Positions 1 through 5,959 of a DNA stretch of 6,661 nt are shown here, in pieces (positions within the stretch are counted from its first letter, which is position 1; every line of letters starts with the position of its first letter). Source of the DNA: an uncultured Armatimonadota bacterium (GTDB taxonomy: Bacteria > Armatimonadota > Fimbriimonadia > Fimbriimonadales > Fimbriimonadaceae); assembly GCA_946478935.1 (NCBI GenBank), contig CAMLEL010000136.1, forward strand, positions 1 to 6,661, read 5' to 3'. Made by a program: the position numbers and the translations under genes. The notes under the pieces are model-generated. The model saw only the letters and a list, made by a program, of their open reading frames with translations, was not told the origin of the DNA and did not search any database.

Positions 1-651
1 CGACCCGATCACCGTCAACTTGGGCATAAACAGCGCTCGCTTGTATTGGTTGCGGATCTTGACTTCCTGTTCGATGTAATCGCTGACCTGACGGCAGGAT
101 TGGGCGAGGAACCCACCTTCCTCGCCGGCGCGGATCAGGCTCAAGTGCAGTGGCGAGAAAATCTCCGGGTAGCGCTGCATTCCTGCGCTCAACGGGCGTC
201 CCGCCAGAACATGACCTCTCATTTCTTGGATCACGTGCCTCAGTCGCGGATCTTGGGACTGCCTTCCGAGCGTGTCAAGCGTTTGGACCAGGGGCACGCC
301 CGCGTCGATCATCGTCCCCAACTGCCGGAAGAAGAACATCAGCTGGTTGAGTCCGACCTTTCCCACAATCGGACCCACTACGCTGGTCGCCAAATAGGAT
401 CGAGCTTCCGTAGGTGGGGCCGCTTTCAAGTCTTGCTCAGCCACAGGAGGTGAGGGCGTCTCGACTGTAGCAGGCGTCTCTGAGGGGAGGTCCCTCAGGG
501 GGTCCCCCAAAAACTGGGCCATTTGGATGCGCTCCACCGTCAGTCCCTTCTGTGAGAGCTGCTGGACCGCGTCATTGAGGGTCAAGCCCAATACGGTGCC
601 CGATTCGGCTTGCCCAGTGGCGTTGACGGCGGTGTATTCGAATGAGGGCAT
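1..651 (-). CDS. Type II secretion system F family protein (PilC/GspF-like), C-terminus beyond left edge
   Basis: Translation of the minus strand from the ATG at 651 is open to base 1, giving 217 residues without a stop. It begins MPSFEYTAVNATGQAESG, the short N-terminal domain typical of PilC/GspF platform proteins. A Pro/Glu/Thr-rich linker follows (about residues 55-95). The first T2SSF domain starts near residue 101, with FFFRQLGTMIDAGVPLVQTL at about 107-126 and LIRAGEEGGFL at about 172-182. The sequence stops where the first membrane segment should begin, so roughly half of a usual 400-residue protein is present. In the family these are polytopic inner-membrane proteins that couple the cytoplasmic ATPase to pilin or pseudopilin assembly. 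It lies 32 bp downstream of another F-family gene on the same strand and is preceded by an AAGGA motif, so co-transcription is likely. Pilus versus secretion role cannot be decided here. Confidence 0.9.
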   Translation of the reverse strand, partial: MPSFEYTAVNATGQAESGTVLGLTLNDAVQQLSQKGLTVERIQMAQFLGDPLRDLPSETPATVETPSPPVAEQDLKAAPPTEARSYLATSVVGPIVGKVGLNQLMFFFRQLGTMIDAGVPLVQTLDTLGRQSQDPRLRHVIQEMRGHVLAGRPLSAGMQRYPEIFSPLHLSLIRAGEEGGFLAQSCRQVSDYIEQEVKIRNQYKRALFMPKLTVIGS

Positions 652-655
652 CGAT

Positions 656-660
656 TCCTT
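656..660 (-). promoter_or_regulatory. Ribosome binding site of the downstream F-family gene
   Basis: On the minus strand AAGGA lies four bases before the ATG at 651, within AGAAGGAATCG. It is the only Shine-Dalgarno-like motif at convincing spacing seen in this window. It supports the MPSFEY start, which also matches the family N-terminus. Confidence 0.5.
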
Positions 661-683
661 CTGATTCTACGCTCTCGCGGCTC

Positions 684-1988
684 CTACTCCTGTCCAAACA
701 CGTCGAACAATCCGAGTAGGAAGTCACGGTACAGCCACATCAAAACCAGCGGACCCACCATGAAGAAAAGCAACGCCATCCAGCATCCGACCCGCTGGAT
801 CAAATTCTTGCTCTGATGCTCGAACTCCTCTCGTTGGGCAATCGCCCCATGCATCAACTGTCCGGCGACGTCTCCCGTTACTTCTCCGGTTTGGACCATT
901 GCACTCAACTCGTAGGGAAGCATCTGCGTGGCATGTAGGGCATCGCTCAACTTTGTTCGATCGGTCATTTGCCGTCCTTGCTCGGCCAAAAGGTTCCGAA
1001 TGTGCAAGTTCGGAACGGTCTCCATTGCCAACAGGTAGCTCTGACGTGGCGAAACTCCCGACCGACTCAGTTGGCTCAGATTCCAGGTGAAAGCCGCGAA
1101 GGACTCCGCCTTTGCCCGCTTGCCGATCGTCGGCACCATCAAAGCGAGGCGATGCCGTAGCTCGCGAAATGCAACCGTTTGCCAAACAAAGGCTCCAGCA
1201 ACGAATACGGCAAGGACAATGAGCGAGAGGATTCCCAGAGGACCTGAGAGTTCGCGCAAAAAGCCGGAGAGAACGGTCTGGGCCACGGGTGCGGTCCCTC
1301 CCGTTTGTTCCTGAACCTTCCAACTTCCAAGGACCGCATTGAAGAGAGCTTTACCGATCGGGATCACGGGCGGAATGCCAATGGCAAACCAACCCAGCCA
1401 AATCATCCAGCGACGCATTTTGCGGCTGCTGTCAGCTTGGGCCGCCACCCCATCCATCGCCTCGGGTAGATATCCTCCCGTCTCGCCCGAGCGAACGGCG
1501 CCAACGACGTGTGGCGGGAATAAGTAGGGATAGAGTGCCAAGGTATCGGCAATGCTCGAACCTTCTCCAGTCCTCGATGCAACCAAAAGCAGCGCCTCCC
1601 GGAAATCTTCTCGGCGTTGCTTATCGCCGATCTCCTTGAAAGCCTGTGCGGGATTGATGCCAGCTTTGAAATAGCTGGAAAGTTGGCTGAAGATGAAGAA
1701 GAGATCGCTCTCTTTGCTGTATCGAGTCTTGCGGATGGGCTCCTGCCGCGCTTGTCTGGCCGGAACTTGTACCGGGCGGGATAGAGGTTGTTCTGAAGCG
1801 GACACAGGCCGCGCCGGTGGCGTTTGAGTAGGGGCAGTAGCGGTGACGGATCCGGGCTGGCGAATGCCGTGAACTTGATATCCCTGCTGGGCGAGCGCCC
1901 GGTTTGCTTCATCCAAGCTGTTTGCCTGAACCGTTCCTTGAACCGGTAGTCCCCTTCTATCCGTGGCTTGGTATTGGAAAAAGGGCAT
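684..1988 (-). CDS. Type II secretion system F family protein (PilC/GspF-like platform protein), full length
   Basis: This 434-residue protein has the full PilC/GspF plan. The N-terminal domain is residues 1-45 (MPFFQYQATDRRG). A Pro/Gln/Ala-rich linker covers about 46-90. The first T2SSF domain is about 93-215, with SQLSSYFKAGINPAQAF and VRSGETGGYL. The second is about 296-418, with TWNLSQLSRSGVSPRQSYLL and VQTGEVTGDV. Hydrophobic stretches near 194-214, 249-274 and 400-420 fit the usual three membrane helices. Family members sit in the inner membrane and organise pilin or pseudopilin assembly with the motor ATPase. I chose the ATG at 1988 because MPxFxYxAxD is the conserved N-terminus; an in-frame GTG at 2018 would add ten residues with no family support. 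The start lies inside the end of folK (32-bp overlap), and a paralog follows 32 bp downstream, so an operon is likely. The two F copies are clearly divergent, not a recent duplication. Confidence 0.93.
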   Translation of the reverse strand: MPFFQYQATDRRGLPVQGTVQANSLDEANRALAQQGYQVHGIRQPGSVTATAPTQTPPARPVSASEQPLSRPVQVPARQARQEPIRKTRYSKESDLFFIFSQLSSYFKAGINPAQAFKEIGDKQRREDFREALLLVASRTGEGSSIADTLALYPYLFPPHVVGAVRSGETGGYLPEAMDGVAAQADSSRKMRRWMIWLGWFAIGIPPVIPIGKALFNAVLGSWKVQEQTGGTAPVAQTVLSGFLRELSGPLGILSLIVLAVFVAGAFVWQTVAFRELRHRLALMVPTIGKRAKAESFAAFTWNLSQLSRSGVSPRQSYLLAMETVPNLHIRNLLAEQGRQMTDRTKLSDALHATQMLPYELSAMVQTGEVTGDVAGQLMHGAIAQREEFEHQSKNLIQRVGCWMALLFFMVGPLVLMWLYRDFLLGLFDVFGQE

Positions 1989-2466
1989 CTTCGATCCGTA
2001 CGACGTCTTCAGCGTCACATTCAGTTTGGGTCAACAGTGTCGAGACGTTACCCATACCCGGCAGATCCAGGTTCGGAGATACAGACCACATGGGTAAAAG
2101 TACGAACCGCCGTTCCGCGGTTCGCGGGTGAGGTACTTGGAGCCTCGGGCCCGAATACACCAATGAGCCGTACGATACGAGGTCCAAGTCGATCTCGCGA
2201 GGACCGTAACGGCTTCTTGCCTCGCGACCCAAATTGGCCTCCAGCGCCTTCAACTCATCCAGCAGAGCAAGCGGTCCCAAGCTTGTTTGGCCCGCAATAG
2301 CCGCGTTCAGGAACTCGGGCTGATCAGCAACGTACATGGGGCGTGTTCGGAAAATCGGGCTCGCAGTGACTCCTTTCAGCAAAGTCTCCAAACTACGCGC
2401 GGCTCGGCGGAGGTTCCCGAGGGAATCGCCGACATTCGAGCCAAGCGCGACGACAACTGGGACCAT
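1957..2466 (-). CDS. folK: 2-amino-4-hydroxy-6-hydroxymethyldihydropteridine diphosphokinase (HPPK)
   Basis: This cytoplasmic enzyme transfers pyrophosphate from ATP to 6-hydroxymethyl-7,8-dihydropterin, the step before dihydropteroate synthase in folate synthesis. The 169-residue product has the full family pattern: VALGSNVGDSLGNL at 6-19, SPIFRTRP at 36-43, QPEFLNAA at 49-56, the HPPK signature RYGPREIDLDLV at 86-97 with Mg-binding Asp93 and Asp95, and VPHPR...ERRFVLLP at 111-125. Length is normal or slightly long; the last 20 or so residues are an unconserved tail that overlaps the start of the F-family gene. No folP or folB is adjacent, so it is separated from the other folate genes here. 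The ATG at 2466 directly precedes the conserved first strand. There is no Shine-Dalgarno motif; a TAAAAT hexamer lies six bases upstream, suggesting a leaderless or nearly leaderless transcript. Its coupling with pilus/secretion-type genes looks positional rather than functional. Confidence 0.95.
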   Translation of the reverse strand: MVPVVVALGSNVGDSLGNLRRAARSLETLLKGVTASPIFRTRPMYVADQPEFLNAAIAGQTSLGPLALLDELKALEANLGREARSRYGPREIDLDLVSYGSLVYSGPRLQVPHPRTAERRFVLLPMWSVSPNLDLPGMGNVSTLLTQTECDAEDVVRIEDALFPIPSHG

Positions 2467-2472
2467 GCGCTG

Positions 2473-2478
2473 ATTTTA
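2473..2478 (-). promoter_or_regulatory. Candidate -10 element for folK (TAAAAT), leaderless spacing
   Basis: Reading the minus strand, TAAAAT is followed by six bases (CAGCGC) and the folK ATG. This differs from the sigma-70 consensus TATAAT at one position. The usual -10 to start distance would place transcription initiation at or next to the ATG. A TTAGAT hexamer 17 bases further upstream (plus-strand 2496-2501) is a poor -35 match. Inferred from sequence only. Confidence 0.4.
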
Positions 2479-2489
2479 GCGTCGAATGG

Positions 2490-2500
2490 TATCGTATCTA
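2490..2500 (+). promoter_or_regulatory. Candidate -10 region for argC (TATCGT/TATCTA)
   Basis: TATCGT (2490-2495) and TATCTA (2495-2500) lie 11 and 6 bases before the argC ATG at 2507. There is no Shine-Dalgarno motif in the 40-bp gap, so a very short leader or none is plausible. Neither hexamer is a strong consensus match and no -35 is evident. If used, this promoter would physically overlap the folK promoter. Confidence 0.2.
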
Positions 2501-2506
2501 ACTCCC

Positions 2507-3505
2507 ATGACTAAGGATTTGCGTGTGGCGGTGATTGGTGCGACGGGCTATGGCGGCGCCGAAGTCGTCCGTCTGCTGGCGAATCATCCCCATGCTCAAG
2601 TGGTCGTGGCGACGAGCGAAAGGTTGGCAGGTACCAAGCTAAGTCATGAGTGCCCGTGGATCACGAGCGACTTGCAACTGACCGCGTTCGATCCCGAATC
2701 CCTTGACGTAGACTTTGCTTTCCTGGCACAGGAGGCTGGCTTCGCCATGACTCATGCTGGCAAACTGCTTCAACGCTGCAAAGTGATTGACTTATCGGCT
2801 GACTTTCGTCTTGCCGACAAATCAGTGTATGCAGAGACTTATAAGCGGGAATGGACGGCCCCCGAACTACGGGACCAACCAGTTTATGGCTTGCCAGAGT
2901 CTGGGAACCGAGATGAAATACGCGCGGCGAAGCTGATCGCCAATCCGGGTTGCCATGCCACGAATGCCGTCTTGGGGCTGAAGCCGATCTCATCCATGCT
3001 CACCGGCATTCCCGTTATCGATTCGATGTCTGGAGTCAGCGGTGCGGGCCGTTCGCGCAAAGAAACGGAATACCTCTATAGCGAAATCACGGGAGGATTG
3101 AAAGCCTATGCGGTGACCGGGCATCGGCATATCCCCGAAATCGAGCAGGAAGCGGGATGCAAGATTCGATTTACACCCCACTTGGCTCCCATGGCTAGAG
3201 GGATCCATACGACCATCCACGCTCCGGTCCAATCTACAGCCGCAGCGCTTTCGGCAATCCAAAAGGCATACGCGGAAGAGCCGTGTATCCAGTTGACCGA
3301 CCGGCCGCCCTCGACCAAGCAGGTTCAAGGTACGAATCGAGTTGACTTGCATGCGGTTGCAGATCCATCCACTGGCTATGTCGTGATTTCCCTGGTTCAA
3401 GACAACCTAGTGAAAGGTGCGGCTGGCCAAGCGATCCAAAACATGAACTTGATGGCGCGGCTTCCGGAGTTTGCCGGACTCCCCTTGAATGGGCTCTGGC
3501 CCTGA
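2507..3505 (+). CDS. argC: N-acetyl-gamma-glutamyl-phosphate reductase
   Basis: ArgC reduces N-acetyl-gamma-glutamyl phosphate with NADPH to N-acetylglutamate semialdehyde in cytoplasmic arginine biosynthesis. From the ATG at 2507 the product is 332 residues, normal for type 1 ArgC. It shows the Rossmann motif VIGATGYGGAEVVRLL (9-24), the active-site segment ANPGCHATNAVLG with Cys149, SGVSGAGRS at 175-183, the GHRHIPEI motif at 205-212 carrying the catalytic-type His, and TPHLAPMARGIHTT at 223-236. The residue after the catalytic Cys is His where many homologs have Tyr. A second in-frame ATG at 2486 would add seven residues; I prefer 2507 because family members begin just before the first beta strand, though the upstream start cannot be excluded. 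argJ follows after nine bases, so the two form an operon. It is divergent from folK across a 40-bp gap. Assignment is secure. Confidence 0.97.
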   Translation: MTKDLRVAVIGATGYGGAEVVRLLANHPHAQVVVATSERLAGTKLSHECPWITSDLQLTAFDPESLDVDFAFLAQEAGFAMTHAGKLLQRCKVIDLSADFRLADKSVYAETYKREWTAPELRDQPVYGLPESGNRDEIRAAKLIANPGCHATNAVLGLKPISSMLTGIPVIDSMSGVSGAGRSRKETEYLYSEITGGLKAYAVTGHRHIPEIEQEAGCKIRFTPHLAPMARGIHTTIHAPVQSTAAALSAIQKAYAEEPCIQLTDRPPSTKQVQGTNRVDLHAVADPSTGYVVISLVQDNLVKGAAGQAIQNMNLMARLPEFAGLPLNGLWP

Positions 3506-3514
3506 ACACAAAAG

Positions 3515-4675
3515 ATGGCTATCCACCCAATCCCAATTCCTGAAGGCTTCAAGTATGCCGGTGCCCGGTGCGGCCTTAAGAATCGCCGAAACGACATCGG
3601 ATTGCTGGTCAGCGATCGACCGACGATCGCGGCCGGGTGCTTTACGACGAATGAAGTCCGTGCGTCATGTGTGGACTATTCGCGGCGCGCACTTGAATCT
3701 GGAACCGTTCGCGCAATTGTGGTGAACAGCGGCAATGCCAACTGCTGTACGGGTGAGCAAGGGGCAAGGGATACCGCTCACATGGCTGAATTGGCGGCCG
3801 CCGCATTGGGATTTGATGCCGACGACATCGCCGTCGCATCCACCGGCGTCATTGGCCAGCTTTTGGATATGTCAAAGGTGGAGCGAGGAATAGCCGACGC
3901 GGCGACCAAACTGGGCAACGACTCACGGCCGTTCATGGATGCCTTGCTTACTACCGACTTGGTGGAAAAACACGCCTCAGCCGAGGTTGGTGCTGCAAGG
4001 ATCTTCGGAGTTGCCAAGGGTTCGGGCATGATCGCTCCTAATATGGCGACGATGCTGGCATTTATCGCAACCGATGCGGATGTTTCCAGCTTGGACTTGT
4101 CGCAAGTGTTGAGGGATGTTTGCGATCAAAGCTTCAACTGCATGACGGTGGATGGGGATACATCGACAAACGACATGGTCATCGTTCTGGCCAATGGCGC
4201 ATCGTCCTACAAGCCGTCTCGTGAAGAGTTTCAAAACGCGCTTGCATCCGTCTGCATTTCGCTCGCCAAGCAGGTGGCCCGAGATGGGGAAGGTGCGACA
4301 AAGTTGGTGGAAGTGGTCGTGACAGGATCCTCCGATCCCAAGCGGATTGCCCGAACGATCGCTGAATCGCCGCTTGTGAAAACGGCAATGTTTGGATGTG
4401 ATCCCAATTGGGGGCGAATCATGATGGCCGCTGGCAGGGCGGGCGTTCCGTTCGTCAAAGAGGAGGCGAGGCTCACGATCGTTGCAAATGGTGAGGATCA
4501 TCTGCTTTTCGAGTTTGGTGGTCCCGCAGCTTTCGATTCAAAGCGCGTTTCAACGGCGTTGAAGTCAGATTACATCGTGATTCATCTCGAATTGGGGCCC
4601 GGTGAATCATCCCGCGTCTATACATGCGACTTGGGCTACGGATACGTACGAATCAACGCTGAGTATCACACGTAA
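3515..4675 (+). CDS. argJ: Glutamate N-acetyltransferase / amino-acid N-acetyltransferase (ArgJ precursor)
   Basis: ArgJ transfers acetyl from N-acetylornithine to glutamate, recycling the acetyl group in arginine synthesis; some members also use acetyl-CoA. The 386-residue precursor is full length. Features: TRP-rich core not present, but the family blocks are: VVNSGNANCCTG at 69-80, STGVIGQLL at 109-117 (oxyanion-hole Thr-Gly), KGSGMIAPNMATMLAF at 168-183 containing the self-cleavage site Ala178/Thr179 where Thr179 becomes the N-terminal nucleophile of the beta chain, TVDGDTSTND at 211-220, DGEGATKL at 257-264, CDPNWGRIM at 295-303 and the C-terminal YVRINAEYHT. It starts nine bases after argC with no clear Shine-Dalgarno, consistent with translational coupling to argC. 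Whether it is mono- or bifunctional cannot be told from motifs alone. Presence of argJ implies the cyclic (acetyl-recycling) pathway rather than ArgE deacetylation. Confidence 0.97.
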   Translation: MAIHPIPIPEGFKYAGARCGLKNRRNDIGLLVSDRPTIAAGCFTTNEVRASCVDYSRRALESGTVRAIVVNSGNANCCTGEQGARDTAHMAELAAAALGFDADDIAVASTGVIGQLLDMSKVERGIADAATKLGNDSRPFMDALLTTDLVEKHASAEVGAARIFGVAKGSGMIAPNMATMLAFIATDADVSSLDLSQVLRDVCDQSFNCMTVDGDTSTNDMVIVLANGASSYKPSREEFQNALASVCISLAKQVARDGEGATKLVEVVVTGSSDPKRIARTIAESPLVKTAMFGCDPNWGRIMMAAGRAGVPFVKEEARLTIVANGEDHLLFEFGGPAAFDSKRVSTALKSDYIVIHLELGPGESSRVYTCDLGYGYVRINAEYHT

Positions 4676-4722
4676 GACGAGTCCCACGACCCGGGCAGTT
4701 GTTTCGAGTATCCTCCCTTGCC

Positions 4723-4878
4723 GTGGCTAGGCTCTACGGCAGGCCAATAAAGCGCTTTCCCTGGCTGCTCCTTCTGCTATTGGCGGCCAGCGTCTACGTC
4801 TTTTGGATTCTGCCTCTGCAGCTTGGTCCGCGCAAGGTCCAAGTGGAGTTCCAGCCGGCAGCAGAGCAAACCCGGTAG
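4723..4878 (+). CDS. Small single-pass membrane protein, unknown function
   Basis: Between argJ and the YchF-like gene a GTG-initiated frame of 51 residues runs to a TAG at 4876-4878. Its product starts MARLYGRPIKR (four positive charges in the first 11 residues), continues with a strongly hydrophobic stretch of about residues 12-32 (FPWLLLLLLAASVYVFWILP), and ends in a short polar tail (QLGPRKVQVEFQPAAEQTR). The charge pattern predicts one membrane helix with the N-terminus inside. It fills most of the otherwise 230-bp gap, which is unusual in this tightly packed region, and lies in the same direction as its neighbours, 27 bp before the next start. An in-frame TTG at 4699 is an alternative start. 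There is no good Shine-Dalgarno; TATCCT at 4709-4714 could serve as a -10. I do not recognise the family. It could be chance, but the combined topology signal favours a real gene. Confidence 0.55.
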   Translation: MARLYGRPIKRFPWLLLLLLAASVYVFWILPLQLGPRKVQVEFQPAAEQTR

Positions 4879-4905
4879 CAGGAGCCACCTCGCCCTTAAA
4901 TCCTC

Positions 4906-5958
4906 ATGAAAGTCGCAATCATTGGTTATTCGCAAGCCGGTCGAAGCACGTTCTATCGAGCCGCCGCCCGTGGATTGGCAAAGGGTGAGGTAACGTCCGT
5001 TCCCGTACCCGATGAGCGGTTCGATGCCATCGTCGCACAAGTCAAACCGAAGAAGCAGACGCCGGCAACCGTGATCCTGCACGATGACATCGAGGCGGTC
5101 AGCGGCAGTGGAAAGGCTTTCAGCCAACGGTTGATCGATCAGGCCAAAAAAGCCGACCTCCTGCTGCATGTCGTGCGTGCCTTTGATAATCCCATGTCAC
5201 CGTACTTTGCGGAGGTGGATCCACTGCGCGACCAAGAGAACATCGACGTCGAATTGGTGCTTGCCGATCTGCAGATTGTGGAAAATCGTCTGGAACGACT
5301 TCAAAAGTCGCCGACGGTCAAGCAGTCTGGCTCCCCGGACTACCTGGAGAAGCAGTTCTTCGATCGGGTGAAGCCCCTCTTGGAGGAAGGCACGCCGATG
5401 AGGGCAATCGAAATGAACGACGATGAGCAAACCGTTGCTCGCAACTATCAGTTTTTAAGCCTGAAGCCAATGGTCGTTGCCTTCAACGTCGATGAGTCCG
5501 GGCTTGCCGGAGCTCCCGCTATCGATGCTCGAATTAAGGAGTTGGCATCAAAAGATACTCCCGCATTTTATGTTGCAGCTCCAATCGAGGAAGAGATCGC
5601 CCAATTGGATCCGGCGGATCAGCCCGAATTCTTGGAGTCGCTTGGACTTAAAGAGCCTGCCTCGCACATCGTCATTCGAGCAATCTACGAAGCCTTGGGG
5701 CTCATCACCTTTTTCACGGCCGGTGAAAACGACACTCGCGCTTGGCCTTTGAGGAGGGCTTCCAACGCGCTGAAGGCGGCCGCAACGATTCACAACGACA
5801 TTGCCAAAGGATTTATCCGTGCCGAAGTTGTGCATTACGCGGACTACAAGGCGAGTGGCTCTTTGGACGCTGCCTATTCAGCGGGCAAGATGAGCCTTGA
5901 AGGCAAGGAATATGTCGTGCAAGATGGCGACCTGCTCCACATCCGCAACAAATCGTAG
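4906..5958 (+). CDS. YchF/OLA1-family protein with intact TGS (DUF933) C-terminus and degenerate GTPase motifs
   Basis: The 350-residue product aligns along its length with the YchF/OLA1 family: TRAFAC-class P-loop ATPases/GTPases, linked to ribosomes and stress responses, that carry a C-terminal TGS domain. Family landmarks seen are VPVPDERFDAIVAQVKPKK (32-50), HVVRAFDN (88-95), the DVELVLADLQIVENRLERL stretch (114-132), LSLKPMVVAFNVDE (185-197, the G4-equivalent), and the TGS part from LITFFTAGENDTRAW (266-280) to GKEYVVQDGDLLHIR (333-347). The nucleotide-binding motifs are eroded. The P-loop reads GYSQAGRST (7-15) with Arg13 in place of the invariant Lys. The DIAG/DxxG motif reads DDIE near 60-63. 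The Gly-rich segment after it is shortened, as is the switch I region. Canonical YchF is slightly longer (about 363). It may be a catalytically dead or altered paralog; whether a canonical ychF exists elsewhere cannot be seen. AGGAG at 4880-4884 is too far (21 bases) to be an ordinary ribosome site. Confidence 0.9.
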   Translation: MKVAIIGYSQAGRSTFYRAAARGLAKGEVTSVPVPDERFDAIVAQVKPKKQTPATVILHDDIEAVSGSGKAFSQRLIDQAKKADLLLHVVRAFDNPMSPYFAEVDPLRDQENIDVELVLADLQIVENRLERLQKSPTVKQSGSPDYLEKQFFDRVKPLLEEGTPMRAIEMNDDEQTVARNYQFLSLKPMVVAFNVDESGLAGAPAIDARIKELASKDTPAFYVAAPIEEEIAQLDPADQPEFLESLGLKEPASHIVIRAIYEALGLITFFTAGENDTRAWPLRRASNALKAAATIHNDIAKGFIRAEVVHYADYKASGSLDAAYSAGKMSLEGKEYVVQDGDLLHIRNKS

Positions 5959-5959
5959 G

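Noticed and set aside
46..453. A 135-residue plus-strand open frame
   Set aside because: It is antisense to the left F-family gene, whose own frame reads clearly as a T2SSF protein; the plus-strand product has no recognisable domain.
724..1323. A 199-residue minus-strand frame within the full-length F-family gene
   Set aside because: It is a frame-shifted shadow of the real gene, with an Arg/Ser-rich composition typical of out-of-frame translation.
1403..1912. A 169-residue minus-strand frame within the same F-family gene
   Set aside because: It is another out-of-frame shadow; the in-frame protein has continuous homology through this stretch.
684..2018. Longer form of the F-family protein from the GTG at 2018
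   Set aside because: The ten extra residues have no family support, whereas the ATG at 1988 gives the conserved MPxFxYxA start.
3977..4501. A 174-residue minus-strand open frame opposite argJ
   Set aside because: argJ is unmistakable on the plus strand; the antisense product is rich in His, Arg and Cys and has no family pattern.
4720..4740. GCCGT...ACGGC hairpin (5-7 bp stem) just after argJ, considered as a terminator
   Set aside because: The stem is short and no T-run follows; it overlaps the start of the small membrane ORF, so it is more likely incidental or a weak translational structure.
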